Shown here: in pieces, positions 24,805 to 32,626 of the stretch | How the letters are laid out: every line of letters begins with the position of its first letter | How positions within the stretch are numbered: the first letter of the stretch is position 1 | The notes under the pieces: model-generated | Databases searched by the model: none | The model's input: the letters and a program-made list of their open reading frames with translations, nothing else | Told to the model about the DNA's origin: nothing | Translations under genes and position numbers: made by a program | Source of the DNA: Kineosporia sp. NBRC 101731 | GTDB lineage: Bacteria; Actinomycetota; Actinomycetes; Actinomycetales; Kineosporiaceae | Direction: 5' to 3' | NCBI RefSeq assembly: GCF_030269305.1 | Contig: NZ_BSTC01000004.1 | Span: 124,001 to 188,000, forward strand | DNA length: 64,000 nucleotides

Positions 24805-25401
24805 TCAGGCAGTTGCTGCGAGCGTGAAGACCTCGTCGTCCTGCGGACGGGGAGCAGCCAGCAGGGCGGCACCGCGCTCGCTGGTCTCCAGCACGATCGC
24901 GTACTCGTCGTCGTTGGACAGGCCGAAGCGGACCTTGGCGACCTCGGTCAGCGGACGGCGCACCATCACACCGATCAGCATCACGACCACCCCGAGAGCG
25001 CCCAGCAGGACCGGGGTGAGCAGGTCACCGTCGTCGAGCGTCAGCGCGGCCGCGGCCAGCAGCGAGGCCCCGACCACACCGAACAGCGCGGTGGACGAGT
25101 GCACCAGCGACGTCTTCACGCGCTCGCGGGCGGCGATCACGCCCAGGGCCCGGTCGCACTCGGCCTGCAGCTCGTTCATCAGCTCGCGGTGGGGCAGGTC
25201 GTGCTCGCGCCGGAAACGCAGGTTCACGACGGTGGCGTGAACGGCGGGGTTGCGGCAGCCCTCGGGATCGAAGGCGTCCAGTACCCAGCCGAGGTGCCGG
25301 TACGCATCGCGGTAGACCCACTCCAGGCGACGCGGAGCCTGCACGGTGGCGAACTCGTAGTCGGCCGGGTCGACGGCACCGTCAACGATGGTCTCGGACA
25401 T
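24805..25401 (-). CDS. Hypothetical two-span membrane protein
   Basis: A 198-residue protein of no family I recognise. Residues 1-105 look cytoplasmic and helical (RLEWVYRDAYRHLGWVLDAF; RREHDLPHRELMNELQAECD). Two adjacent hydrophobic segments follow (SSTALFGVVGASLLAAAALT; VLLGALGVVVMLIGVMV), and then a short tail. ATG 25401 lies behind an AAGGGGA site; the longer open frame upstream is rejected on that basis. It is divergent from the Ser/Thr kinase gene across 396 bp. Confidence 0.7.
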   Translation of the reverse strand: MSETIVDGAVDPADYEFATVQAPRRLEWVYRDAYRHLGWVLDAFDPEGCRNPAVHATVVNLRFRREHDLPHRELMNELQAECDRALGVIAARERVKTSLVHSSTALFGVVGASLLAAAALTLDDGDLLTPVLLGALGVVVMLIGVMVRRPLTEVAKVRFGLSNDDEYAIVLETSERGAALLAAPRPQDDEVFTLAATA

Positions 25402-25797
25402 CAGGATGTTCCCCTTGGTTCGTGCCGCGGCCGGTCCCTCACCGTCCGCCGACCTGCATAAGCCTGCTACTCGAAGATCTTCAGCGCATCCGCCTGCAGG
25501 AGCATTCCCGGGTACGACGAGAGTCGTACGACGGGGCGTATGGCATCTGCCACAAAGAGATACTTCGGCAGGTCGTCCTGATACGAACGCACTACGGACG
25601 TGCGACGGACGTGCGAGGGACGCAGGTGCCGGATCGGGAAATCCGGACGGACGGGGCGCCAACCATCAGGTCAGTGATAAACCCACGTCAGGCTTCGTCC
25701 GAGCCTTGGGATAAGCCTGCAGCCGGGCAGTCTCCACCGATAGTGTGCCCTTGACAACGCAGGCCCGGCATCAGCCGAACACAGGAGCAGACTCGAC
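25402..25797. promoter_or_regulatory. Divergent control region with palindrome
   Basis: A 396-bp gap with no gene. A perfect palindrome GTACGAC-gaga-GTCGTAC lies at 25512-25529, nearer the minus-strand gene. A consensus TTGACA hexamer is at 25751-25756 on the kinase side without a clear -10 partner. Confidence 0.45.
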
Positions 25798-27300
25798 GTG
25801 TACGACCTCCGGCCCGGGGATCCGGAGCAGATCGGCGAATTCTCGGTCGTCGGCCGCCTGGGCGGCGGTGGCATGGGCACCGTATACATGGCCGAATCAC
25901 CCGACGGCACCAGGGTCGCCATCAAGGTCGTGCACGAGTACCTGGCCGCCGACCCCGAGTTCCGGCGCCGGTTCGCGCACGAGGTCGACTCGGCCGGCAA
26001 GATCTCCGGCACCTACACCGCCGAGGTCCTCACCGCCGACACCGAGGCCCGCCTGCCCTGGATGGCCACCGAGTTCGTCGAGGGCCGCAACCTGCTGCAG
26101 ACGGTCGACGCCGACGGCCCGCTGAGCCCCGAGGCCGTGCTCGAGCTGGCCGCGGGCGTGGCCGACGCCCTGACCGAGATCCACCGGGCCGGCGTCATCC
26201 ACCGCGACCTCAAGCCCTCCAACATCCTGCTCTCGCCGCAGGGCCCCCGGGTCATCGACTTCGGGATCGCCCGCGCCGCCGAGGCCAGCACCGTCACCAG
26301 CACCGGCAAGATCACCGGCTCGGCCGCGTACATGTCGCCCGAGCAGGCCGTGGGCCAGCGGGTCGGGCCCGCCACCGACGTGTTCTCCCTGGGCGCCCTG
26401 CTCTACTACGCGGCCACCGGCGAGCCCGCGTTCGGCACCGGCCCGGCCACCGCCATGCTCTACCGCACGGTGCACGGCGAGGTGAACATGGAGCCGATCC
26501 GGTCCGCGCCCCTGCGCGACCTGATCTCCGCGCTCCTGGAGAAAGACCCGGCCGACCGGCCCAACGCCAAGCACATCGCGATCGCCGCACGCACCGGCAA
26601 CCCCGTCACGCGCCTGCCCCGCAGCACTCCCGCGGCCGGGGTCCGGGTCGCACCGCCGGTGCCCACCCCCGCCGGCGGCGTCAGCGCCTACGACAACCTG
26701 ATGAACCAGGTCGCCCTGGCCACCGCCTCGCGCGGCAACCCGATCATCCAGACCACGCAGCAGCACGCCCCGGTCGACCGGGCCTCCCGGTTCCGGTCGC
26801 CCTTCCTGGTGCAGGCCGCAGCCGGCGCCGCGCTGCTGATCGCCCTGGTCGTCGGCGGCGTGATCCTGTTCACCACGGACGACAAGGCGAAGGCGCCCGC
26901 AGCCAACGTCTCCGGCTCCGACGACGGGCCCTCGCCCACCGCCACCACCGCCGGGCCCCAGAGCACCGGCAAGACCCGGCCCGTCGGCGCCGGTGGCCCC
27001 ACCAGCGTGCCGACCTACGCCACGACCACCGGGCGCAGCTACACGACGACCACAGCCGGCGCTCCCCTGGCCACGGTGACCGTCAAGCCATCCCAGACGA
27101 GCACCCCCACCCCGACCAAGAGCAAGCCGCCCGCGACCACGAAGCCGCCCGTCACGACCACCACCAGCACCCCGGCAGTCGACCCGACCACCACCAGCGG
27201 TGGGGACGACGGCGGGGACGACGGGGGCGACGGCGACGGAGAGACCGGCGGCAGCACCCCCTCGCCCTCGGCACCCGGTGCCGCCGAGGAAAACCCGTAA
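25798..27300 (+). CDS. PknB-like Ser/Thr protein kinase
   Basis: A 500-residue membrane receptor kinase. The kinase domain (about 14-270) has the glycine loop GRLGGGGMGTVY, ATP lysine K43 (VAIKVV), catalytic HRDLKPSN (H135-D137), DFG at 154-156 and the APE-equivalent SPEQAVG. A proline-rich juxtamembrane stretch, one membrane span (about 336-358) and a 140-residue external Thr/Pro-rich tail follow. No PASTA or other sensor domain is present. GTG 25798 follows CAGGAG. It is followed by a hairpin. It phosphorylates unknown proteins. Confidence 0.92.
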   Translation: MYDLRPGDPEQIGEFSVVGRLGGGGMGTVYMAESPDGTRVAIKVVHEYLAADPEFRRRFAHEVDSAGKISGTYTAEVLTADTEARLPWMATEFVEGRNLLQTVDADGPLSPEAVLELAAGVADALTEIHRAGVIHRDLKPSNILLSPQGPRVIDFGIARAAEASTVTSTGKITGSAAYMSPEQAVGQRVGPATDVFSLGALLYYAATGEPAFGTGPATAMLYRTVHGEVNMEPIRSAPLRDLISALLEKDPADRPNAKHIAIAARTGNPVTRLPRSTPAAGVRVAPPVPTPAGGVSAYDNLMNQVALATASRGNPIIQTTQQHAPVDRASRFRSPFLVQAAAGAALLIALVVGGVILFTTDDKAKAPAANVSGSDDGPSPTATTAGPQSTGKTRPVGAGGPTSVPTYATTTGRSYTTTTAGAPLATVTVKPSQTSTPTPTKSKPPATTKPPVTTTTSTPAVDPTTTSGGDDGGDDGGDGDGETGGSTPSPSAPGAAEENP

Positions 27301-27305
27301 GCCCT

Positions 27306-27334
27306 CTGCGGCCACATCAATCTCCCGGCCGCAG
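27306..27334 (+). terminator. Hairpin between kinase and trmB
   Basis: CTGCGGCC (27306-27313) pairs with GGCCGCAG (27327-27334) across a 13-nt loop just after the kinase stop codon. It lies between convergent genes and could serve both. Confidence 0.6.
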
Positions 27335-27387
27335 CAGGCGAAGGGCCGCCACCTACGATCGGCGAACGTCCGGGGGCATCGCACCAG

Positions 27388-28083
27388 CTACGGCTGCGGT
27401 CGGCGCCGGGCCAGGAAGTCCGCCACCCGGTGACCCTTCTCGATCCCGCGGGCCTCGAACCGGGTCACCGGCCGCCAGGCCGGGCGGGCCACGGCGCCCC
27501 CGCCCTCCAGCGCGAGGGCGGGCTCGGCCGCCAGCACCTGCGCCATCTGCTCGGCGTACGGCTCCCAGTCGGTGGCGCAGTGCAGCAGCCCACCGGGCGC
27601 CAGCCGGTCCGCGACCAGCGCCGCGAACCGCGGAGTGACCAGACGGCGCTTGTGGTGCCGGGCCTTCGGCCAGGGATCGGGGAAGAACACCCGCACCCCG
27701 GCCAGGCTGCCCGAGGGCACCCGCTCGCGTAGCAGCGCCTCACCGTCACCGTTCAGCACCCGCACGTTCTCCAGCTCGCCCTCCGCGAGCGCGAGCACCA
27801 GATTGCCCACGCCCGGGGTGTGCACGTCGGCGGCCAGGACACCGGTGCCCGGATCGGCCGCGGCCATCGCCAGGGTGCTGCTGCCCGAGCCGAAACCGAT
27901 CTCCAGGACCACCGGCATCCCCGGTGAGAACATCGTCCCCAGGTCCAGCGGTTCGTCACCGGCCGGGACCTCGAACCGCGACAGGTGCGCGGCCATCGCC
28001 TCGCGCCGCATCAACCCCATCCGCCCCCGCCGGAGCTTGTAGGTGGGAACGGCGGGCGCGGGTGTCTCGGTCACGCCGGTCAT
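27388..28083 (-). CDS. trmB: tRNA (guanine-N7-)-methyltransferase
   Basis: A 231-residue SAM-dependent enzyme that makes 7-methylguanosine at position 46 of tRNA. Family motifs are LEIGFGSGSSTLAMA (SAM binding), ADVHTPGVG, FFPDPWPKARHHKRRLV (signature and catalytic Asp), ATDWEPYAEQM and TRFEARGIEKGHRVADF at the C terminus. The length is normal. The start is ATG 28083 (MTGVTETP); a GTG three codons on, with a GATAAT box 7 nt upstream, is an alternative leaderless start. It stands as a single gene on the minus strand. Confidence 0.95.
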   Translation of the reverse strand: MTGVTETPAPAVPTYKLRRGRMGLMRREAMAAHLSRFEVPAGDEPLDLGTMFSPGMPVVLEIGFGSGSSTLAMAAADPGTGVLAADVHTPGVGNLVLALAEGELENVRVLNGDGEALLRERVPSGSLAGVRVFFPDPWPKARHHKRRLVTPRFAALVADRLAPGGLLHCATDWEPYAEQMAQVLAAEPALALEGGGAVARPAWRPVTRFEARGIEKGHRVADFLARRRPQP

Positions 28084-28148
28084 TATCCGGCCAGGCACCA
28101 TCCGGTGATTCAACCGGTCATCCAGCCCGGCATCATCCGGGACGCGCC

Positions 28149-28649
28149 CTACCGGCGGCGGGAGGGGTGCGGCGGCTGCTGACGCCCCGACCGCACCGGA
28201 GGGGCCGGGACCGCACAGTCCTGACCCTCCTGCGCCCACGGGTTCTGCGGGTCGCCCTCGGCGAGCGCGCCCTCGTACAGGGAGATCTTCAGGCTGACGG
28301 CGTCCAGACTGGCGGCCAGGCGTTCCATCTGGGCGCGCACCGCGCCCTGGTGCTCGCGCAGCAGGGCGAGGCGTTCCTGTTCGTTGCCGGCGCCGGCGCG
28401 GACCAGTGCGGCGTAGCGGGCGATCTCGGCCAGGGGCATGCCGGAGTCACGCAGGCGGGTGGCCAGCAGCAGCCACTGCACGTCCTGGCGGCCGTAGACG
28501 CGCCGGCCCGACCCGTCGCGCGCGACCGGGTTCACGAACAGGTTCTCCTGCTCGTAGAAGCGCAGCGTGTGCGCGGACAGGCCGGTCTGCGCGCTGATCT
28601 CGCCGATGCTCAGGACGTCGGACGCGGGGGCTGCGCTCGTGGTCGTCAC
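28149..28649 (-). CDS. MerR-family regulator
   Basis: A 166-residue MerR-type regulator. The winged helix (LSIGEISAQTGLSAHTLRFY EQENL block, about residues 14-38) and the second helix pair RRVYGRQDVQWLLLATRLRD are clear, followed by a dimerisation helix and a short Pro/Arg tail without effector cysteines. GTG 28649 lies 7 nt after TACAGT (28657-28662), indicating a leaderless start. It is divergent from an SDR gene whose promoter has the 19-bp spacer typical of MerR control. Confidence 0.9.
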   Translation of the reverse strand: MTTTSAAPASDVLSIGEISAQTGLSAHTLRFYEQENLFVNPVARDGSGRRVYGRQDVQWLLLATRLRDSGMPLAEIARYAALVRAGAGNEQERLALLREHQGAVRAQMERLAASLDAVSLKISLYEGALAEGDPQNPWAQEGQDCAVPAPPVRSGRQQPPHPSRRR

Positions 28650-28677
28650 AGCCCTCACTGTAATCAACGCTCAGCAC

Positions 28678-28708
28678 TTGTCTTCGAGTCCTCTCGAACT
28701 CCTAGCGT
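28678..28708 (+). promoter_or_regulatory. MerR-type promoter of the SDR gene
   Basis: A -35 box TTGTCT (28678-28683) and -10 box TAGCGT (28703-28708) are separated by 19 bp, the elongated spacer known for MerR-activated promoters. The palindrome TTCGAG-TCCT-CTCGAA (28683-28698) sits in the spacer. Confidence 0.7.
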
Positions 28709-28739
28709 CGTCGGTGACCACGAGGAAGGACTTCCCCCC

Positions 28740-29570
28740 ATGAGTACCCGTACCTGGATGATCACCGGCGCCTCCGGCGGTTTCGGCCGTCTGATGACGC
28801 AGAAGCTGCTGGAACGGGGCGACACGGTGATCGGGGCCGTGCGCCGCCCGCAGGCCCTGGACGACCTGATCGGTACCTACGGCCCGCAGCGGTTGCGGAC
28901 GGTCCAGCTCGACCTGACCGACGCCGGCTCGATCCGGGCGGCCACCGACGCGGCGTTCGCCGCCGGCGAGCGCATCGACGTCGTCGTCAGCAATGCCGGG
29001 CACGGAACGTTCGGTGCCGCCGAGGAACTCACCGACGAGCAGATCGAGCGGGTGATCGGCGTGAACCTGCTCGGCTCGATCCACCTGATCCGCGCCGCGC
29101 TGCCGCACCTGCGGGCGCAGGGTGGGGGCCGGGTGCTGCAGGTGGCCTCGGAGGGCGGGTCGATCGCCTACCCGAACTTCAGCGCCTACCACGCCAGTAA
29201 GTGGGGCATCGAGGGGTTCGTGGAGTCGGTCCGGCAGGAGGTCGCACCCTTCGGGATCGACTTCACCGTGCTGGAGCCCGGGCCCTCGCAGACCGGCTTC
29301 GGCGACGCCCTCGACACCGCCCCGGCCTCACCGGCCTACGACCAGACGCCCTCCGGCGACCTGCGGCGGATGCTGCAGACCGGTGAGGGGCTCGACTGGT
29401 CCGACCCCGGCCTGATCGCCGAGGCGACGATCGCCGTCGCCGACGTCACCCCCGCCCCCGTGCGCCTGGCCCTGGGCCGGGGCGCGTACGCGCAGATCCA
29501 CGCCGCCCTGGAGTCGCGGCTGGCCGAGCTCCAGGCCCAGCGCGAGATCAGTGAGTCCGTGACCGTCTGA
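28740..29570 (+). CDS. Short-chain dehydrogenase/reductase
   Basis: A 276-residue classical SDR oxidoreductase. The cofactor loop TGASGGFG is at about residues 10-17, the NAG motif is VVSNAGHG, and the catalytic YxxxK is SAYHASKWGIEGF at about residues 152-164 with an upstream Ser (ASEGGS). An Arg at the end of beta-2 (GAVRRP) favours NADP(H). ATG 28740 has an AAGGA site. The gene is controlled from the MerR-type promoter. Substrate unknown; members of this group act on varied carbonyl compounds. Confidence 0.92.
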   Translation: MSTRTWMITGASGGFGRLMTQKLLERGDTVIGAVRRPQALDDLIGTYGPQRLRTVQLDLTDAGSIRAATDAAFAAGERIDVVVSNAGHGTFGAAEELTDEQIERVIGVNLLGSIHLIRAALPHLRAQGGGRVLQVASEGGSIAYPNFSAYHASKWGIEGFVESVRQEVAPFGIDFTVLEPGPSQTGFGDALDTAPASPAYDQTPSGDLRRMLQTGEGLDWSDPGLIAEATIAVADVTPAPVRLALGRGAYAQIHAALESRLAELQAQREISESVTV

Positions 29571-29581
29571 GTCCTCGGGGT

Positions 29582-29625
29582 GTGGGCCCTTCCCGGTTCA
29601 CCGGGTTCACCGGGAAGGGGCCCAC
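29582..29625. terminator. Bidirectional terminator hairpin
   Basis: GTGGGCCC-TTCCCGG pairs with CCGGGAA-GGGGCCCAC across a short loop, giving about 15 paired bases. It lies between the SDR stop and the convergent small frame/glyoxalase operon. Confidence 0.75.
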
Positions 29626-29638
29626 CCGATCCGTCCGC

Positions 29639-29788
29639 TCAGGGGCCGACACCCGCCCGAGGAAACCATCCGCGTCCTGCATCACCCCACGCATCGGTGA
29701 CGACCGGGGTGAGGGCGTCGGTGTCGAACGTCTGGGCGGCCGCCACATCGGGCATACCCCGGCTGATGACATCGAACGTGAGCTGCAT
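29639..29788 (-). CDS. 49-residue small protein downstream of glyoxalase gene
   Basis: A short frame starting at ATG 29788 behind a very good GGGGGAG site (7-nt spacing), 26 bp after the glyoxalase stop on the same strand. It encodes MQLTFDVISRGMPDVAAAQT and ends RAGVGP. No domain is recognised. It could be a genuine small protein co-expressed with the glyoxalase, or the surviving start of a longer gene. It ends just before a terminator hairpin. Confidence 0.45.
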   Translation of the reverse strand: MQLTFDVISRGMPDVAAAQTFDTDALTPVVTDAWGDAGRGWFPRAGVGP

Positions 29789-29814
29789 GGTCTTCTCCCC
29801 CGTCCTGGTACGTC

Positions 29815-30225
29815 TCAGACGGTCTGCTGCATCCGGATCAGGTTGCCGGCCGGGTCGCGGAAGGCGGCATCACGCACGCCGTAGGGCTGGTCGGTGGGTT
29901 CCTGCACGATGTCGATGTCACCGGCCTGGAGCTTCTCGAAGGTGGCGTCCAGGTCGGGCGTGGCCAGGTTGAGGCTGGCGAACGTGCCCTTGGCCATCAT
30001 CTCGGCCACGACGCGCTTCTCCTCGTCGCTGACGTTCGGGGTGGCCTCCGGCGGGTAGAGCACGATCGCGGTGTCGGCCTGACCGGCCGGGCCGACCGTG
30101 ATCCAGCGCATGGCCTCGTAGCCGACGTCGAGGCGCACCTCGAAGCCCAGCAGGTCACGGTAGAAGGCCAGCGAGGCCTCCGGGTCGGTGTGCGGAAGGA
30201 AGCTCGAGTGGATGGTGATGTCCAT
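29815..30225 (-). CDS. Glyoxalase/bleomycin-resistance (VOC) protein
   Basis: A 136-residue VOC-superfamily protein with two beta-alpha-beta-beta-beta modules. The first opens HSSFLPHTDPEASLAFYRDL and the second holds DLDATFEKLQAGDIDIVQEP and ends AFRDPAGNLIRMQQ with the usual metal Glu replaced by Arg-Met-Gln-Gln. ATG 30225 is chosen; the longer frame has no support. It is divergent from a small AraC regulator that probably controls it. Substrate unknown; such proteins often detoxify or sequester small molecules. Confidence 0.85.
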   Translation of the reverse strand: MDITIHSSFLPHTDPEASLAFYRDLLGFEVRLDVGYEAMRWITVGPAGQADTAIVLYPPEATPNVSDEEKRVVAEMMAKGTFASLNLATPDLDATFEKLQAGDIDIVQEPTDQPYGVRDAAFRDPAGNLIRMQQTV

Positions 30226-30349
30226 GACCGTCACGCTAGGGGCCCGCCCCTGAGCTGGGCTTCTCGATTCCTGATCGGCTCGCCGTTCTCCACCGTTCTC
30301 CACTGTTCTCCGCCGGACGGTGGATGCGCCCTGTGCGATGCTGACAGGC

Positions 30350-30799
30350 GTGACGTCGTTGGAGGATCTCGTCCGGCTGCGCCGGGCCCGTGACCTGATG
30401 GACCGGGACTACGCCAGTCCGCTCGACGTGACTGCCCTGGCCCAGTTCGCCCTGATGTCGCCCGGGCACTTCTCCCGCAGCTTCCGGGCCGCGTTCGGGG
30501 AGTCGCCCTACAGCTACCTGATGACCCGCCGCATCGAGCGGGCCATGGCCCTGCTGCGCCGCGGTGACCTCAGCGTCACCGAGATCTGTTTCGCCGTGGG
30601 GTTCTCGTCACTGGGCACCTTCAGTTCCCGCTTCAGCGAACTGGTCGGCGAGAGCCCCAGCGCCTACCGGGCCCGCGACCACGCCGCAGCCCCCGGCATC
30701 ACGGGTTTCGCCGGGATCGCGCCCTGCCTGGCCAAGATCCACACCCGCCCGGTTCGCCACCGGTCAGCACGACCCGAAACTGTCGGACCCCGTCCCTAG
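30350..30799 (+). CDS. AraC-family regulator, DNA-binding domain only
   Basis: A 149-residue AraC/XylS protein consisting almost only of the two helix-turn-helix motifs (LDVTALAQFALMSPGHFSRS and LSVTEICFAVGFSSLGTFSS, then FSELVGESPSAYRAR). A short C-terminal tail contains APCLAKIHTRP. There is no N-terminal effector domain. GTG 30350 is 7 nt after GATGCT (30337-30342), suggesting a leaderless message; an ATG at 30338 is an alternative. It is divergent from the glyoxalase gene. Some glyoxalase/AraC pairs respond to stress. Confidence 0.85.
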   Translation: MTSLEDLVRLRRARDLMDRDYASPLDVTALAQFALMSPGHFSRSFRAAFGESPYSYLMTRRIERAMALLRRGDLSVTEICFAVGFSSLGTFSSRFSELVGESPSAYRARDHAAAPGITGFAGIAPCLAKIHTRPVRHRSARPETVGPRP

Positions 30800-30809
30800 A
30801 CTCGCGCGC

Positions 30810-31202
30810 ATGGACGGAACGACTCTGCGGGCCACAGCCTTGCGCATCGCGACCGGGCTGCCCGCCGCCGAGCACTGCTTCCCCTTCGGGCCCGAGCACG
30901 AGGTGTGCAAGGTCGTCGGCAAGGTGTACTTCCTGGCCGGAGAGCTACGGGCGCAGCCGCTGGTCACGCTCAAGTGCGAGCCGGAATACAGCCTGGCCCT
31001 GCAGGAAGAGTTCCCCTCCATCTCTCCCGGCTATCACATGAACAAGAAACACTGGATCTCGATCAGTGCCGGTGACGACATCACCGATGAACTCCTCGAC
31101 GAGCTGGTGCGGTCGTCCTACATGCTGGTGGTCAGCACGCTGCCCCGCGCGAAACGGCCGGGCCTGTCGGCGCAGGCCATGAAAGGCATCGTCCACGAAT
31201 GA
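30810..31202 (+). CDS. MmcQ/YjbR-family protein
   Basis: A 130-residue MmcQ/YjbR protein (CyaY-like fold). The family pattern is visible as HCFPFGPEHEVCKVVGKVYF, LVTLKCEPEYSLALQEEFPS, ISPGYHMNKKHWISI and ELVRSSYMLVVSTLP. YjbR proteins are described as possible DNA-binding or double-wing proteins; their role is not settled. ATG 30810 follows TAGACT (30797-30802) by 7 nt, a clear leaderless arrangement. It begins 10 bp after the AraC stop codon. Confidence 0.9.
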   Translation: MDGTTLRATALRIATGLPAAEHCFPFGPEHEVCKVVGKVYFLAGELRAQPLVTLKCEPEYSLALQEEFPSISPGYHMNKKHWISISAGDDITDELLDELVRSSYMLVVSTLPRAKRPGLSAQAMKGIVHE

Positions 31203-31220
31203 AAGGGACGACGAAGCACC

Positions 31221-31772
31221 TCACCCCTCGCGCACGTGACCGGCGATCTGCCGGTCCAGTCGCCGCGCCCGGGTCCGGTGCTCACGCACGACCCGGACCT
31301 GCTGCTCGTACGCGCGGTTGAGCCACCACTCCTCGAGTTTGACCTTCAGGAGCAGAACGAACGGACGCGTGGGGGCGCCGGCCTCCAGGGCCTGGGCCCG
31401 CACGTCGAAACGCACCGCCCAGCGCCCACCTGTCAGTTCCTCACCCGGGACGGCACCGAAGAAGGTCGCGACGGTGGAGATCTCCACAATGGCCTCGACC
31501 TGCGGCACCTGCTTCTCCCGGTGCACCAGAGTCACATCGGTGACCCTCAGCGACCAGGGCGTCAGCGGAATGCGCTGCCGCGCGTTCAGGCGCCCGACAA
31601 TCTCGGCCGCGGGGAGCGGGAGCTCGTACCCGGCTGTCATGAGCTCACGGTAGAACCGGCCACCCACCTCCGAACCGGGCCTTTGGTCGTCCTGCGCGGG
31701 AACCTCGTCCTCTGGTGAACCCCCGCCGGTACCGGCCGCTGCAGATGCGCCTCGACCATGCATCACGGGCAC
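31221..31772 (-). CDS. Hypothetical protein at the edge of the T7SS island
   Basis: A 183-residue cytoplasmic protein of no family I recognise. After a Gly/Glu/Pro-rich N terminus (1-35) come strand-rich blocks (LRVTDVTLVHREKQVPQVEA; WAVRFDVRAQALEAG; PFVLLLKVKLEEWWLNRA) and a charged C-terminal helix (EQQVRVVREHRTRARRLDRQ). The N-terminal SEVGGRFYRELMTAGYELPL resembles nothing obvious. GTG 31772 or ATG 31763 is the start. A 17-bp-stem hairpin lies just upstream. Confidence 0.6.
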   Translation of the reverse strand: MPVMHGRGASAAAGTGGGSPEDEVPAQDDQRPGSEVGGRFYRELMTAGYELPLPAAEIVGRLNARQRIPLTPWSLRVTDVTLVHREKQVPQVEAIVEISTVATFFGAVPGEELTGGRWAVRFDVRAQALEAGAPTRPFVLLLKVKLEEWWLNRAYEQQVRVVREHRTRARRLDRQIAGHVREG

Positions 31773-31781
31773 CGATCAGAG

Positions 31782-31822
31782 CGGGGAAGTTCCGTGCGCC
31801 GAGACCGCACGGAACTTCCCCG
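31782..31822. repeat. Repeated hairpin, copy 1
   Basis: A perfect 17-bp inverted repeat (31782-31798 with 31806-31822) has the 7-nt loop ccgagac. A near-identical hairpin is at 35624-35663. It lies 3' of the monooxygenase gene and may serve as its terminator. Confidence 0.85.
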
Positions 31823-31892
31823 ATCCGATGAAGGACGGGCGTCCCGAACCCTCTGGCCCCGAAGATCGACCACGCCGGGTGAGAGGGCCGGA

Positions 31893-32189
31893 TCAGACGG
31901 CCGGATCGAGGACGCCCTTGGTCAGGACGGGGGCACCGGCCAGGAAGGGAGCCAGCGCCGTGGGTGCACCCGGCCCGGCGCGGAACGTGCGGTACGCCTC
32001 GTCGGCCTCCAGGGACTCCCAGCGCTCGACCACCACCAGGTGTGCGGCGTCCGCCTGGTCGACCATCACATCCACGCTCTGGCACCCGGCAAAAGCCCTG
32101 GTCACCTGGAGCACCTCGTGAACGACCGGCAACGCCTCGGCGAGAGTCTCCGGCTTGAAGGTGAAGTCGAGCACCGCGATCACGGTCAT
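31893..32189 (-). CDS. ABM-domain (quinol monooxygenase-like) protein
   Basis: A 98-residue dimeric alpha-beta-barrel protein of the antibiotic biosynthesis monooxygenase (ABM) family. It opens VIAVLDFTFKPETLAEALPV, has a central CQSVDVMVDQADAAHLVVVE-type strand with ERW, and ends FRAGPGAPTALAPFLAG. Members act as cofactor-free oxygenases or heme-degrading proteins, and the function here is open. ATG 32189 follows GAGGA. It faces away from the T7SS operon beginning at 32346. Confidence 0.85.
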   Translation of the reverse strand: MTVIAVLDFTFKPETLAEALPVVHEVLQVTRAFAGCQSVDVMVDQADAAHLVVVERWESLEADEAYRTFRAGPGAPTALAPFLAGAPVLTKGVLDPAV

Positions 32190-32345
32190 GGTTGATTCCT
32201 CGCCTCGTCGTTCGGGTGACACCCCAGACGTTAACCCCCGCCTGCGGTGAACCCCGCGACACCGCCACGTCGTATAGGTACCGGCCGGATCACGGCCGCA
32301 CTTTCGGGAGCTGCCGCAGCTTCGACCACAGACAGGAGGGCCCCG

Positions 32346-32624
32346 GTGGCCGACATCTTCCTCCCGGGTGACGACCTGGACGCTGCCCGCGCAGCGCTGG
32401 ACAAGGTGCGCGAGAACATCGACATCAGCGGCGCGAACATCGACTTCGACCAGGCCCTGGGCCGTGACCTGGCCCGCGCCGCCGGCTCGTTCGAGAGCGC
32501 CTGGTCCGACGGCCGGTTCCAGCTGCTCCGCGAGATCGACGGCATCCGCGACAAGTTCCAGCAGGTCAGCGACGCCTTCGCCGACACCGACGCTCAAGCC
32601 GCCGAAAGCCTCGTGACGGAGTAG
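32346..32624 (+). CDS. Helical small protein, first gene of a T7SS-like operon
   Basis: A 92-residue, mainly helical acidic protein (DLDAARAALDKVRENIDISG; FQLLREIDGIRDKFQQVSDA). The turn between helices is ESAWSDGRFQ, similar to but not exactly the WXG turn of type VII substrates. GTG 32346 is preceded by AGGAGGG. The next gene starts 3 nt after its stop. It may be a secreted ESX-like partner or a chaperone for the 777-residue protein of the same operon. No firm family match. Confidence 0.65.
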   Translation: MADIFLPGDDLDAARAALDKVRENIDISGANIDFDQALGRDLARAAGSFESAWSDGRFQLLREIDGIRDKFQQVSDAFADTDAQAAESLVTE

Positions 32625-32626
32625 CC

